Shown here: positions 32,018-43,773 of the stretch, piece by piece | Layout of the letters: each line of letters begins with the position of its first letter | Numbering within the stretch: position 1 is the first letter of the stretch | Source: Trametes villosa | Lineage: Eukaryota > Basidiomycota > Agaricomycetes > Polyporales > Polyporaceae | Length of the DNA: 64,000 nucleotides | Reading direction: 5' to 3' | Assembly (NCBI GenBank): GCA_002964805.2 | Contig: PUDQ02000009.1 | Coordinates: 1 to 64,000, forward strand | Notes under the pieces: generated by a model | Told to the model about the DNA's origin: nothing | Database searches by the model: none | What the model saw: only the letters and a program-made list of their open reading frames with translations | Made by a program: the position numbers and the translations under genes

Positions 32018-33941
32018 TCACGTCCTCTTCAGCACCAAGGATAGCGACGGGAAGTGCAGCCGGCGTTCTTCGCCCAGGCCCGTGAAATAGAACGTGTTGA
32101 TAGACGCGCCGTTGCGGTACCCGTACGAGTCCTGCACGTTCCAGAGCGGGAAGCACGCCATGTGCTTCGCGCCGTTTAGGCCCTCGATTCCGACGTCCAG
32201 ACTGTGCGCGGTGCGGCGTGAGAGGGCAGCACGCATGGCAAGGAAAGGCAGAGAAGGAGGGGCACGTACCGAAGCTCGTCGCGCCATCCTGACGGTCGTA
32301 TAGCCACGCGGCCGGGGGCACCGAGGGACTTCAGTGCGTCGACCCCGAGCAGCGCGAGCTCCTGCATGTACAGAGTCCCGCGCTCGACGGTGATCCGCGC
32401 GAAGGTCGTCGCATTAGCGACGTCGTCCACCCAGGCCCCGGCGTACGCCTCCTCGACTGCGTCAGCGAGCGCGGCGTCAATCGCGGGCTGGAGCAACGCG
32501 AACGCGTCGTAGACCAGCTTCGCGGTGTCTGCGTACTGCCCGGCCATGAACACGACGATACCGTGCGACGTGCCTGGGTGCACGGCGATCGCGGTATGGT
32601 AACCGCCCACATTCCCAACTAGAAAACTATCTTAGTAACAAATGAGAGAAACGAAAGAGCGACGCACGTTTCCAGTAGATCTTGCGTAGGCGGCCGTGCG
32701 AGTGTGGCGCCTTGAGGATCTCCCATACCAGCCCGATCTCCGTCCAGTCGTCTTCCTCGAGGACGTGGATTGGCTTCAGCCACCGGTCACGCGCGAACGA
32801 GGAGAGCAGGCTCTGAGGATGGGTCGGGTCGAGAATTGTTTGCGTGACGGTGATCGCGTCGGCGAGTGTGGCGAACTGCCCACCGGCGGCGTTCATGGTG
32901 TCTGTGAAGTCGTCATCCTGTGCGTGTGTGAGCAATGTATGGCAGGATTGCCCGGGTACAGGGTGCATACCGCGATCTCCGGTTCAACTGAGGGCACAAC
33001 GATGAGGTGTCGATTCTCGACGGTGGCGAGAAAGTGGCTTCCATTCAAGCCCATCGGATCGAATACGTCGCGCTTCATGACCTCGGCGTAAGACAGCGCG
33101 GACGGCTCTCGACTGTCCGCACTGCTCGCGGATGCCAGCGCGAGACCTAGGACGCCCGTCCCTGTGTTGGAGTACGAAGGGTAGAATCCGGGCGGCGATA
33201 CGAGGTGGTTTTTCGCGATCGTGTCGAGCAGCATTTGAGGGTCGGGGTACGGAAGCCCATTCATGGGAGGAGGGCCTCCGCCAGATACCGAGTCGTGCGG
33301 CCAGTCCGTAGCGGTGCCGGGAGGCCAGTCACGACCAAGACCAGAAGTATGGCTTGCGAGCTGGCGTAGGGTGATCTCCGGCGCGTGCTTTGGGGCGGGG
33401 TTCCTCTGCGGGTCGAGCCCATCTGCGCGAACTTTGAACCCCGGCAGGTGCTTGCTGACGGGGTCATCCCTGCGGGTGGTGGTCGTTAGAACGGACGACA
33501 TGGAATTCACGACAGGACGCATTACCAAGAGAGCGCCCCCTTTTCTTCCAGGATCATCCCCTCGAGGGCTGCGAATAGCTTCGACACCGAAGCCATACGG
33601 TACATAGAATGGCTATGAGTCGCTGGCCCGTGCGACTCGTTCCCTCGCATGGTACCAAAGTTCTTCTCAAACAAGGCGCCCTGCGACGTCACTAGGGCGA
33701 CAGAGAGACTATCTATGCCGCCCTGAGCGAACCGCGCTGTGAAGTACTCGTCGACCGCTTTGGTTGCCTGGCGAACAGCAGGATGATCCGGCGATGGAGG
33801 ACTGTCGGCGAAGATGTTTGGGAGGAATGGCTTGCAATCCCATCTACCGATATCGCCAGGTCGTGTTCGCCATAAGCTGGTATACAGGCCTCCGCCAGCG
33901 AGCGATAGGAGGGCGGCCACAATATGGGAATAGGACAACAT
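32018..33941 (-). CDS. Beta-lactamase-fold serine hydrolase, copy 2
   Basis: Five exons (33941-33526, 33469-32971, 32917-32668, 32618-32270, 32201-32018) give 565 aa with no defect seen. Motifs are SxxK in YRMASVSKLFAALEG, YxN in PSYSNTGTGVLG, and HPG in IAVHPGTSHGIVV. An N-terminal hydrophobic anchor precedes LWRTRPGDIGRWDCKPFLPN. All five exon lengths equal those of copy 3, whereas copy 1 differs in exons 1, 4 and 5, so copies 2 and 3 share a later duplication. It is divergent from the But2-like gene at 34.4 kb. Confidence 0.92.
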
Positions 33942-33984
33942 CACAGTATCCGCGCAGGAGTGGTCGAGAGACACGGTGGGTGAC

Positions 33985-34044
33985 TGAACGTTGAACGTTG
34001 AACGTTGAACGGCCGGGGTGGTCCTGGTTAAAGTTCAACGTTCA
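33985..34044. repeat. 7-bp tandem repeat with inverted partner
   Basis: TGAACGT is repeated almost four times at 33985-34011. A 12-bp inverse (GTTCAACGTTCA, 34033-34044) follows, so the region can form a hairpin. It lies 44-103 bp upstream of beta-lactamase copy 2, in the shared promoter with the But2-like gene. Such an array could bind a regulator, but none is known. Confidence 0.6.
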
Positions 34045-34426
34045 GCGCTCAGCGCGCCATGCATACTGATGCCCATAGATTCAGAATCGAAACTTTATTG
34101 GCGGTACCCACGTGGGAAAACTAGGAGAAGGATCAGAAACGTAGAGCATCCCCGAATAGGTGAATTTGGGTGCGTAGCAGCGTTCAGGTGCCCGTATGCA
34201 AGCACCCACACGCGGCGCCCACGTATATGGCTATTAGTGTTCTACTCATGTGCAACGCCGACCATCTTGGGTCGGCATGGACATCAACCCCGGGTATACC
34301 TGTGACAGGACGCTCGACAAGCTCTCAATTTCTGGGCTATATCAATCGAAGCACACGGCTTACATGAACCGGTGACCGAGCCCACAACAAGTCCCCTCGA
34401 CACCAGATTCTCCGGCTGAACGACCA

Positions 34427-35369
34427 ATGCCCGCAAAGTCCGCCTATTCTCGCCTCCCTCTGAGCCCCTCGCACGACGACTGTCTCGAACCCCTTGTCGT
34501 CGAAGACGTAGATGAAGGCCTGCACAACCAGCCCAAGCCGCGCCACTTATCTGAAGCCTTTTGCTGGAAGCTCTTCATCGCCGCCTGCATCCTCTCCCTC
34601 GCGATCTCTGCCGCCAACCTGACCGCGCTATCCGCATGGACTACAGCACAGCTCCCCTCTGCGCGCGAACAACTGTCCGAGCTGAAGAAACCAAGTCCGT
34701 ACCTCGGGCTCGAGAACGTTGTGTTCGACCCGCCCTACTGCCGGAGCCGCGCGACGTACCCGAAGACCGTCTATACGTACGACGCTCGCCACGCGCCGAA
34801 CGCGGCGCTGACACGCGTCAACGCTCCCGGCGAAGAGGCTGGCATTTTGACCTTCGGAGGTCCCGTATGTGCTCGTCCAGATCGTGTCGTGTATCCTTTG
34901 CTGATCGTCATCGCGAATGTCTCTGCAGATTCGCGCCATCGCGGATATATACGTACCTGACTACGGCCTTGAGAACTGCACGCTCCACCTCCGGCGCATC
35001 GGGGGCGCCGAGACGCCTCAGCCAGCAGTCGATGTCGACGCTTACTTGCGGCCCTCCGCCAATCCCGCAGACGGCCAGTCCGCCATGACGTTCCTCGACA
35101 CGCTCACCTTCGCGCCGGGGAAGGAGAGCATCTCGCGCCCGTTCCACTGCCCGTCGCGCTCAAGCGTCTTCGTGGAGTGGCGTTGCCCCGCTGCGGGCTG
35201 TCAGTTGTCGATATCGCTGGAGGGTGTAACTAGCATGAGTATGCAACGCTCTGTGCTGATGAAAAGACGAGCTGACCAGCGTTATCCTTTAGCCTCGTCG
35301 CACACCTCCCTGTCGAAGTCCGGGTTTAGGGTTACCCAGTACGAGGCGTTGAGCTGTATCGACGTTTGA
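34427..35369 (+). CDS. Membrane-anchored secreted protein resembling But2 C-terminal domains
   Basis: Three exons (34427-34864, 34929-35238, 35293-35369) encode 274 aa. A cytosolic tail of about 45 residues is followed by a membrane helix (LFIAACILSLAISAANLTAL) and then an outside domain with SPYLGLENVVF, IRAIADIYVPDYGLENCTLH and SSVFVEWRCPAAGCQLSISL. This order matches a common Agaricomycete type II membrane protein family with a But2-like fold; its role is unknown. The relic at 26.9-27.4 kb is its duplicate. Confidence 0.75.
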
Positions 35370-36061
35370 GGGAAGAGGGACAGGTTGGCCACAATGATTT
35401 GGGTATGTTGATTTGTACGTGCGCACCGCGAAAGACGAGAGGAGTTCGAATGCAGGAGGACGTCGCGATTGTGTCCGACTATGAGTAGCACCAAGGTACA
35501 GCAGATGTCTTCTACTCGTATGTTGGCTTGTCACCCTCGTCGGATATCGAGTAAGTGACTGGGTAGGTTACAGGTGTAGATGACATTCGTCCTGTGAGCG
35601 AGAGGACGACTGCAGTATGATGTGAGCTGGTGTGAGGCGCCGGTAGCCTCCAGCAAAACTGGAGATCGGCCCGATGCCGGATTTTGCCGAATTGCACTAT
35701 AAAGCCGAAGCGCTGGCGAAAATGTTGACATTCAGTGTGCTAGCGCTCACTCACTCTGTCCGGATCTTTTCCCTTCTCTGTCGGCATGGGTCTCAGGGAC
35801 TCTGGTCTGACTATGACTTGCGGTCTGGGTCCAACTGCACGTACTCGCCTCTGCAGCACTGGAAATGTATACACCTGAGACAGGGAAACTACAACGAGTA
35901 CAACGAGACACGGGGTAAGAATGAGGATCGTTCCCTGCTCCCCCGAATGTGTGCTGACAACCGCTTTCCGAACTGTTCACTACGTATCCCTGTCTGCCTA
36001 TGTTAGCTCTGATCTGGTGGAATAGGAGAGCTATGGAGCTTGTACTGACATCGACGCGACA
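35370..36061. other. No recognisable gene
   Basis: Short frames only, between two convergent genes (But2-like on plus, short peptide 2 on minus). Confidence 0.4.
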
Positions 36062-36310
36062 CTAGGCCTTCGAACCGTCTTCGGCGACTGGGGCGAGCTT
36101 CATCTCGTCGAGCCGGAAGTAACTGAGGTCGTCCACGATGCCAGTGGACCCGCCTGGGGCCGTATCTTTCACGTTCTCGATCTCGGCCGTCTTCGCTGTC
36201 CTCAGCGCGCAAATCAGCTTTGCTCTCGATTCCGCACGACAAGACTTACCCGACGGTGCAGCATACGCTGAAGTCGCGAGCACGGCGGTGAGTATGATGG
36301 AGAGGCGCAT
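36062..36310 (-). CDS. Short secreted peptide 2
   Basis: Exons 36310-36250 and 36195-36062 give 64 aa. The signal peptide is MRLSIILTAVLATSAYAAPS. The mature part (AKTAEIENVKDTAPGG, then VDDLSYFRLDEMKLAPVAED) closely matches peptide 1, with the same intron position. Its promoter TATA box is at 36387-36392. It is the mirror-arm partner of the gene at 26.1 kb. Confidence 0.82.
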   Translation of the reverse strand: MRLSIILTAVLATSAYAAPSGKSCRAESRAKLICALRTAKTAEIENVKDTAPGGSTGIVDDLSYFRLDEMKLAPVAEDGSKA

Positions 36311-36386
36311 GGCTGGACTTGATGTGTAGAGCTTGAGGTGTGAGTTTCGGTGTGCCGGGGCTGATGAAGGCACCCGCGCTTTCGTG

Positions 36387-36392
36387 TTTATA
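36387..36392 (-). promoter_or_regulatory. TATA box of short secreted peptide gene 2
   Basis: TATAAA on the minus strand, 77 bp before the start codon, within sequence conserved with the promoter of gene 1. Confidence 0.65.
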
Positions 36393-36859
36393 TCACAGCG
36401 TTCTCACAGAGGTCTGTTTGTCCCTTAGCAAAATGCGCGGACACACATCTATCGGTGCAGAGCCGCTGCCTCACTGAGGAGCCTCCCCAAAAGGTGAGTA
36501 CGCCGCCCTCCTGTAATGGAACGTTCTGATTCTTGCTATCGGTCAGCAATCAAGCTATGATAGACGGGCGTTGACACGAACGTAGCATCGCGCGGTCGTC
36601 ACCCGCTACAAGATGCGGCGCGGCCTGTGCGCGGACCACAGACAAGTCGGTGAGCACACTCATGGATCTGGCACACGAGAGACGGTCAGGCGCTCGGCGT
36701 TCGTGATGTACATATGACAGCTGGAGAACTTGCGTGGCCGACAATGATCGCGGCGCGTCTGTTGTGGTGACCACATGCGCCTTGGCCGTCAGGCTACGGC
36801 TGCATGTTCGTCGCCGTATTCAGCGCCCCGCCAGCATCGCCCCGCAATCTAGAGTGCAA

Positions 36860-37100
36860 ACCACATACGTACCGAGGTGCATAATCGCGGACCTCCCGAA
36901 CGGTGGCGTCGGCGTCGGAAAGTTTCTGCGGCGCGCAGCCTCCGTCGAGTACGGCCAGTGATACTGGTGTGCTTCTGAGGCGGTGTACCATGCGTCTCCG
37001 GTCTCTCAACTATCCCGTATGGTACTCGTGCTGCTGGAGCGCCACTGGGGTATGTGACATGGACGTTGGGCTAGATGCTGGGAAGCGTTGACGGGTGTTC
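36860..37100 (+). repeat. Conserved non-genic block of the inverted duplication, arm 2
   Basis: Matches the reverse complement of 25250-25600. It begins in GGCGTCGGCGTCGGAAAG-type sequence and runs through CTGGAGCGCCACTGG. Frames are interrupted. Nothing else is seen from 36393 to 37733. Confidence 0.6.
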
Positions 37101-37733
37101 TCGTGCGCGCTATTCGTCTGGTTATGGCATCGCAAGCTCTCCATCATGGCCCACATGATACCACGGTGAGGCTAACTGAATCAAACTCTCGGGAGTCGGG
37201 ATGTCGTCAGCATCCGACACCGGCTCCATCGTGTTGAGAAAGAAGTCCGTTCGTCCACGTTGAATCCACCGCCGGCTGCAGAGTCCCGTCGTCATGGGTG
37301 GAGACTTCCCAGTTTCAACGTACCTCATGACCGCGGACACTCTGTCCATCTGCCTGATATTCCGAGGAGGCGATACCCGTTGGGCCCGGACATCTTGAAC
37401 TCAATCACAGAAGGATGAAGGTCCTCTGATGACCTAGTATCGTTGTGCTCTACTATCATCCACGCTCAAGGTGGTGCTCGGAGAGGAGTCGATACTTCAA
37501 CGAACGGAACCTTACGCGCCGCCAGTACTGGCTGTGGTCTTTGTGCGCAAATTCAATCAGACATGCGTGCTCACGATAAGATCCTCACGCGTCTTGCCCA
37601 GGAGTCCTGGTAGTCGCTATACCTAGATTAGCTAAGACGAAGACCGGAACCCAGTAGAGCCATGCTTTAAGTACGGCTTGCCGTCGCACGCTCCCTTGCC
37701 CCGTAGGAACACGAATCCCTCATTTTGCACGCC

Positions 37734-39024
37734 ATGTCTTCTAACCCGTACTCCCCACCGGGCGAAAGCCCTTCTGATCTCTGGCTTGAACGATCGAACT
37801 TCGTCGGCAACGTCCTTGGCAACATTGCGTACGGTAAGCCTATCGACAGTCCAATGCCGTTTAAGTATTCCGTTGTTCTCATTTTCGTCGTGCCTGTAGG
37901 CGTCCACGTCGCCGTTTTCGCTGAGTGCGCGTACCGCATCTTTCCTTGGCCGCGATCGGGCTCTCCCCGTCAGCAAAGTTCCATGCGTCCCTGGATGCTG
38001 CTCTGCTACATCTCCCTGCTGTTCTTCATGAGCACACTCGACTTGGCGTGCAACACCAAAATGTACCAGCAGATGTTCATCGATGACAGAGCCTATCCGG
38101 GAGGGCCCAGCGCGTGGTATTTCGCCAACTTCGCCAACCCCGTCAATACCGCCGCAAATGCTTCGTACATCATTGCTAACTTCCTCGCGGACGGGCTCTT
38201 GGTGAGATACTCTTCACCACCATCTTAGTTCTGATGTCTTATTAGCCCTCGTATGACGCACAGCTGTGGAGGACGTACGTCGTTTGGAACTCCTTCTGGG
38301 TTATTTCGTTCCCGTCCCTCGTGTACCTCGCTTCGACCGGTGAGAACACCTTCTCCCACTATATCCCGAGCAGTGCTGACACGTAGCTTCCACCCTGTCC
38401 TCTCTAGCGATGTCTATCATGTCCCTCTTCCAGTCCTCACGGCCCAACGCCAGTCTGTGGACGAAAGTCGCTGTTCAATTCTCGCTGCCGTACTTCTCGA
38501 TCTCGATCGCCCTCAACATCATGCTCACCCTCCTACTCGTCGCTCGTCTGCTCTACATGAGCTACCAGGCCAAGAAGATGATCGGCAGCGATCACGGGAA
38601 GGCGTACATCTCCGTCGCCGCGATGCTCCTCGAATCCGGCATGCCATACGCCGCGGTCGGGCTCCTCTTCATCATCACCTATGCCCTCAACAGCAACGTG
38701 CAGAACCTCGTGCTTCCCGTCCTTAGCCAGATCATGGTACGCCTTGTCTTCCTGAACTCGCTGCGAGACTGCGTCAGCTGATTCGATGGACCTTCGGTGC
38801 AGTGCATAAGTCCCGAGGTGATCATATTGCGGGTCGCCTTGGGCCGCGCCGTCGACGATCGGCAGTATGCTCGGGACTCTATGATTAGGTTCAATGCTCA
38901 TGCGAAGGATGTGACCACTGCGTCAGTGGTAGGCGGAGGCATGAAGCATCGCCAGCTCAGCGCGGGGTCAGGGTCGACCACACGGTTTGGGTCCCAGCCG
39001 GAACTGCTCAAGGGCGACGTGTAG
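37734..39024 (+). CDS. Fungal seven-helix membrane protein, copy 2
   Basis: Five exons (37734-37833, 37900-38201, 38264-38339, 38408-38736, 38803-39024) give 342 aa, identical in every exon length to copy 1. It starts MSSNPYSPPGESPSDLWLER. FIDDRAYPGGPSAWYFANF is the conserved loop, LYMSYQAKKMIGSDHGKAY is an inside loop, and VIILRVALGRAVDD begins the C-terminal tail. All junctions are canonical. Like copy 1 it has no known function. Codons near the tail vary most between copies. Confidence 0.87.
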
Positions 39025-39639
39025 GAAGAGTGTTCGTTACGCTATGTATCCAGGCTTCCGTTGGTCCAACTGTCCTCTGTTTGCGTATTAATCACTCAGG
39101 ATTGCTACTGATGTCTTGTGACGAATCAAAAAGGATGGAGAACGAGTCCGCAACGGCGCATGAACGGCCATCGCTCAGACACTCGTTGAAGCCTCGCCCT
39201 CGTCAACCCGAGGTGCTTATCCTCGATTTCTGGCCTCTACCAGAAATGAAGGCCTATTTCCACGCTCTCGAGGGAAGCGGATAGTTGTAGAAATTGGTAA
39301 GCCACTTGACCAACCACGCGCGCCCGCATAAGGACCTCGCAGACGCGCAAGGCAGAGGCGACACTTCACAAACCCGAGAGCGTCAGACGAGCCTAGCTTG
39401 CGCTGGCCGAATCCGAGCCGCCCGAGCCGTCCGAGCTGAGATCGCAAGGGGAGGAGGCGCAGTTCCAGTCGCAGCGTCAAGTTCGGCTCAGAAGTCTAAG
39501 CTCGGCCTTAAGCTTCATGGTGAGGGAATCAATGTTCAGACGTGGAAGCGCGCTAGCCAGTGCATTCCAACTAACAGTCTGCATCTGTCCGCAGCCTGGG
39601 TGTAGCGTAATCTTGGGAACGTACTTAGTACCAGGGACC

Positions 39640-39690
39640 AGAACGGGGTGGCGATTGGATAGCCTTTGATCCTAACGACGTCAAGCAACA
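39640..39690 (+). repeat. Dispersed ~50-bp repeat core, copy 3
   Basis: GGCGATTGGATAGCCTTTG then ATCCTAACGACGTCAAGCAA matches the cores at 30.3 and 50.3 kb. The surrounding 39025-39909 has no gene that I can support. Confidence 0.5.
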
Positions 39691-39909
39691 ATATGTGACC
39701 GAGCGTCATGGCTCTTCTGCCAGCCGGTATCTCAAGTTCGCGCTCGTCCATCACCACCGTTCAACCTTCTATCTCGTGGCAACTGATCTCACTGACGGAT
39801 ATAATATGAAACTGCATCTCTCTCGGGAGCGGAGACATGGGATTTCTCTATCATACTGGCCCCGGCGCGGCGCATGCTCGGACCACGTAACAATATTCAA
39901 GTATATGTA

Positions 39910-40279
39910 CTATCCCATGCCCGTACGTCTGGGCTTAGTCAATTCGTACAACCTCCGCCGTCGGGCTGTCCTCAAGTATGAGTTTCGTGCTGCGTATTTA
40001 CTGCGGATATGCATCAGAACACATACCTCAGGAGTAATGCCATCGGGGCCAGCCAGTGGGGCCCGGTTTTTTAGGACTGCTCTAAAATATCCCGGGCAGT
40101 CGGTGATTGGCCCGGATCCCGGCTTGGGCTCTTCATCGATGTTGTATATCTTTGCTGTAGGGAACCCCGCGTTGAGTCTGATGATTTATCCTGCAAAGTT
40201 CGACACCGGGCTGCTTACCTCCAGATACGGAGTAGGTCATGGTGGCGAGGACGGTGATGACCACGAGAGTGAGACGCAT
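39910..40279 (-). CDS. Short secreted peptide 3, extended form
   Basis: Exons 40279-40219 and 40154-39910 give 101 aa. Exon 1 is exactly 61 nt as in the relatives, encoding a signal peptide (MRLTLVVITVLATMTYSVSG). Exon 2 aligns at first (AKIYNIDEEPKPGSG, then GYFRAVLKNRAPLAGPDG) but lacks the usual stop and continues for about 40 basic residues. It may be a diverged functional copy or a decaying one. A TATATATA stretch lies about 105 bp upstream (40385-40392). Confidence 0.6.
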
Positions 40280-41099
40280 AATGGGATTGGCACGAAGGGA
40301 GGGCGACAAGGAATGGCGCAGGATGTTGCTTCGATCTCGACAGGGGGAATCTGAGACTGGCTTCACCGTCGTTCCTTTCCTTTGATATATATACCACGGG
40401 CTCACAAGGCTGCCAAAGTCAAAGTCAAACTCATGGTTTCAACCCGGCCCAGAGTTTGATACGCCGAAGGGAACTCCGAGACTTCGCTGAACCAGTTCAT
40501 GCGGTCGGCGGGCGGGCGACGCACAGTTCTCAATTTGAAAGGTACCCTAAATTTCCAGGCCCTGCATCACAATTAATCCTATGCTTCTGGTGCACACACT
40601 ACTAGGCAATTATCGCATGGACGAATACCATCGCGGGGAGACTCCCCATTTGCGCAGGAATGACATAGTACTTCTTATTTAGGGGGGGCGGGTGACCTTG
40701 CACACAAGGTAAGTAATTCGCTCAATCTAATTGAGCGCGGCACACGCAGCATGCGCTCGGGGTATTCCCTCGATATAATCTCAGCAATCAGAGAACTACT
40801 AGTGCTGCTCACCGAGGTGTGGCGAGCTTCTTTGGCGCTGTAGCTCAACACGTGGTGACAGCTACGCAAGGAGCTCGTGGCCCTATCCACTTACGGCGAC
40901 CAGTTGAAATGCCGAGCGGTATACGTACTCATTCACGGAGGCAGAGGGGGGCAGTCGTGACACCATCCCCTTGTAATCTCCGCCAACCTTCTGCCTATCT
41001 ACAACTCCGATGTCAAACAAAGCTCGATTTGACGAGATATCATCTCGTACCGCGACTCTAAATCGGACGTCTCCCCATAAGAATCTTTCCAGACGTGGA
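40280..41099. other. No recognisable gene
   Basis: Short frames only. The stretch is upstream of peptide 3 and downstream of the UstYa U3 relic. Confidence 0.4.
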
Positions 41100-42907
41100 G
41101 CGAGATGGAAGGTGTCACCGGAGCACCTTTTCCATCTGTCGAAGTTCTCCTGGACCTGCCCGCGCAAAAAGTTCCAGTGGCGACACTGATGCCCAGTGAG
41201 AATCGACAAGATCCAATGGGATCCAGATAAATCCCACGCGATCTAGAGTGAACGCCTGTGGGGGATTCCGCCGGATGTGAATGGATCCCAAAACCGTTCG
41301 AGGGATCTTTTTATTTTAGGTCCAATGAGATCCAGTTGTGTCTGTTCGCGTCCACTAGGTTCTACTGGGCTTGATTCAAATTCGATGGCATTGGATCCCG
41401 AAAGCTCCCATTCTACTGTACATTGCATCCCGGGCGCCGCCGGGTGCCAGTCTGGCAGAACGCGCCCCCTCCCCGCGCCCTCTCCCGCGCCCCCTTCGTC
41501 GTCGTCGCGGCCCCTTCGCGCCATCCATGCACGTCCTCCCCGCCCTCCCGCGCTGCCCGATGCCCGCCGCCTGTTACTCGCACTGTGGTTAGTCACGTCG
41601 TGCGCGGCGTGTGCCTTAACGTCGCGACACCCACCTGTAACCGATTCCATTGAGTATCCGGTACTGTCCCAGCACGACAACCCGCGCTCGTTGCATGCAC
41701 TCACCTCACTATATGCTGTCCTAGCATAGCCCGACATTCCCATCTGCGCCTCTGAACCACTATGCCACAAGCTACCACTCACCTCGCTTCGTATGGTAAC
41801 TCCCGGAGCTCGCGGTCAGTCGAGGTAGTCGACTGGGGGGCATCTATGTCAAGGCGGTGGTTGTCCGTGTTAGCATAGTCGCGCGCGTTTAAGGGAAGAG
41901 GGAAAACACTCACCGCGAGAGTGTACTAGTGTCGCTGAGTACAGAGAACGCTGTGTTGCCAGAAGATAGAGATGGTGGTAGGAGAGAGAAGTCGCTTACG
42001 ACGTCTGCCTCTATGCTCTCATGCTATATACCCCGTTGGGAGAGCGTCTGTGAAGGAGGTGACGGGTTTCAAGACTTTGCAAACAGCGACGGAGGCGGTC
42101 GATTTCTGCAAGTCGCGCAGTGGATTCTTGCGGACGCGAAGCTTGGCGAACGAACGTCAAAGCAGCGCGATGTCAATCAGAAATGACGTGAGCCCGATGT
42201 ATTTGTGCGAAGGAAGCCCTAGCACTCGTCTGTATTTGGGTCGAAATCGTATAGGACCAAATTGGATCTATTTCAACCTTTTGGATCCCTTTGGATCTTG
42301 TCGATTCTCACTGGGACTGATGCTTGAACCCTATCCTATCCGTCTCCTCCGGCCCTTCGCCTGACTCACCCATCACCATCACCACCAACCGTGCGCTGCC
42401 AGCGCACAGCAGCGAATCGCGAATACAGCTCAGGCAGCGCTGCGCGTGCACTTCTGTGCCCGCACCCACGATGCCCGGGGGAGCCGCGACGACGCGGCGC
42501 ATCGCATCGAGACAGTTCAGCTGTTGAAACATCGCAACCTCGTACAGCTGCGCGCGCCGGCCGAGTCGCACGGAACAGCCGGCGCGTGGAGGGAGCGAAG
42601 CCGAGGCGTGTGCGCGCTTTTGGGGCGTAGTATGGTACTGACTTTGCGATAGTGAGGGAGATGTCTCATGGGCGCGGGAGGAGCGCCGACAGGTAGTCTG
42701 ACTCAAGTCATAGTCTCGAGATAGCCTGTGTTCTCTCTGTTAGCGGCGTTTAATGACAAGGATTCAACACACTGACTGAAGCTGCCTACATGCAACTCGG
42801 CCCGTGAGTATACGCTCGGATGTTGATGACGAGTGCGAGCACAAGAGCACATATGGAGAGGCGGCAGCAATCCAGCTGCGGGTGGTCATGGGCAAAGGGA
42901 GGAACAT
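41100..42907 (-). pseudogene. UstYa-family relic U3, split by a DNA element
   Basis: The N-terminus (MFLPLPMTTRSW, start 42907) and the membrane segment (CALVLALVINIRAYT) are in different frames, so there is a frameshift. The body resembles U1 (DAMRRVVAAPPGIVG), but HQLHC is changed to QQLNC and the second HC to RC, removing the metal ligands. After GFKHQ the coding sequence is interrupted by the 41193-42315 element and resumes with CRHWNFLRG at 41184. It is a non-functional duplicate of U1. Confidence 0.88.
41193..42315. mobile_element. hAT-like non-autonomous element (MITE)
   Basis: The ends form inverted repeats of about 32 bp with one mismatch (CCAGTGAGAATCGACAAG... at 41193-41224 and its inverse at 42283-42315). 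ACTGATGC is duplicated at 41185-41192 and 42316-42323: an 8-bp target duplication. Together with CAGTG at the tips this fits hAT transposons. The subterminal 200 bp are full of GATCCA/GGATCC-like motifs, typical transposase-binding clusters. There is no transposase ORF. It sits in the UstYa U3 relic. Confidence 0.85.
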
Positions 42908-43039
42908 CGCGGCCGAAAGAGAGGGTGGATTGCGAGCGCGGCGTGGTACTCAGCCATCGCTCCGACTGCAATCAGCTCTATCAGTACGACAACGAAGGTA
43001 GCAGCGAACGCGAACGTGTCGCTCGCGTTGAAAAATTAT

Positions 43040-43510
43040 AATTACTCCGCAAGCCGTGCGAGTTCTCGGCCTTGAGGATCTCCCAGTTAGGCCCGAGCTC
43101 CGCCCAGTCGTCGTAGAACGCGTACACATTGTACCGCGAGAGCTTGCTTTTTGAGTGGCGCGGGTCTAGGATCGTTTGCGTAACGGTAATGAGATCCGAC
43201 AAAAACAAAAATTGGCCTGTGGCGGGATTCATCGCGTCGAGGAAGTCTTAGTCCTGAATACCCAACTCGTCAGCCTGTGGAGAGTAGTAGGAACAGAGAA
43301 GTCGCACGATTTTCCCCGTGTACGACGCGCCCGTTCCACGGATATCCGCAAGAAGATCATCATGCAGACGGTGTCGCACACCGTCGCCCAATCCCCAGCG
43401 CTCGCATCGTCGACGACGTCGGATGGCGCGGCGTGAGCGCGAACGTGTCGTAGGCGTGCTTTCCGGTGTCTGCGTATTACGGGGCAGCTATGTAAAAACA
43501 GCGATCTTGC
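43040..43510 (-). pseudogene. Beta-lactamase-like relic with swapped exons
   Basis: On the minus strand a decayed exon 4 piece (about 43510-43310, YADTGKHAYDTFAL) comes before exon 3 (about 43250-43040, MNPATGQFLFLSDLITVTQT then GPNWEILKAENSHG). In the intact genes exon 3 precedes exon 4, so the locus was rearranged as well as mutated. Confidence 0.75.
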
Positions 43511-43773
43511 AGCAGGTCATGAGTTGCGCGACAGATGGAGTCATTGCAGATGCTAGGGAGTTTGAACGTATACAGTGAGCGCCAGGGAGTTGTAAGAGGC
43601 GGACGTACATATTGTATGCGGCCGAGGCACTGCGGCGTGCCGGTGGATCCTAAAATGGTCGCAAAAAAGATGGTGAGCATGCATTGGAAGACAACGTAGG
43701 ACATAGCCTCACCCGATGTCTTCACGAGTACGCGTACAGCATCATAGCGGAGGTGAAGAACAAAGACGTTACC

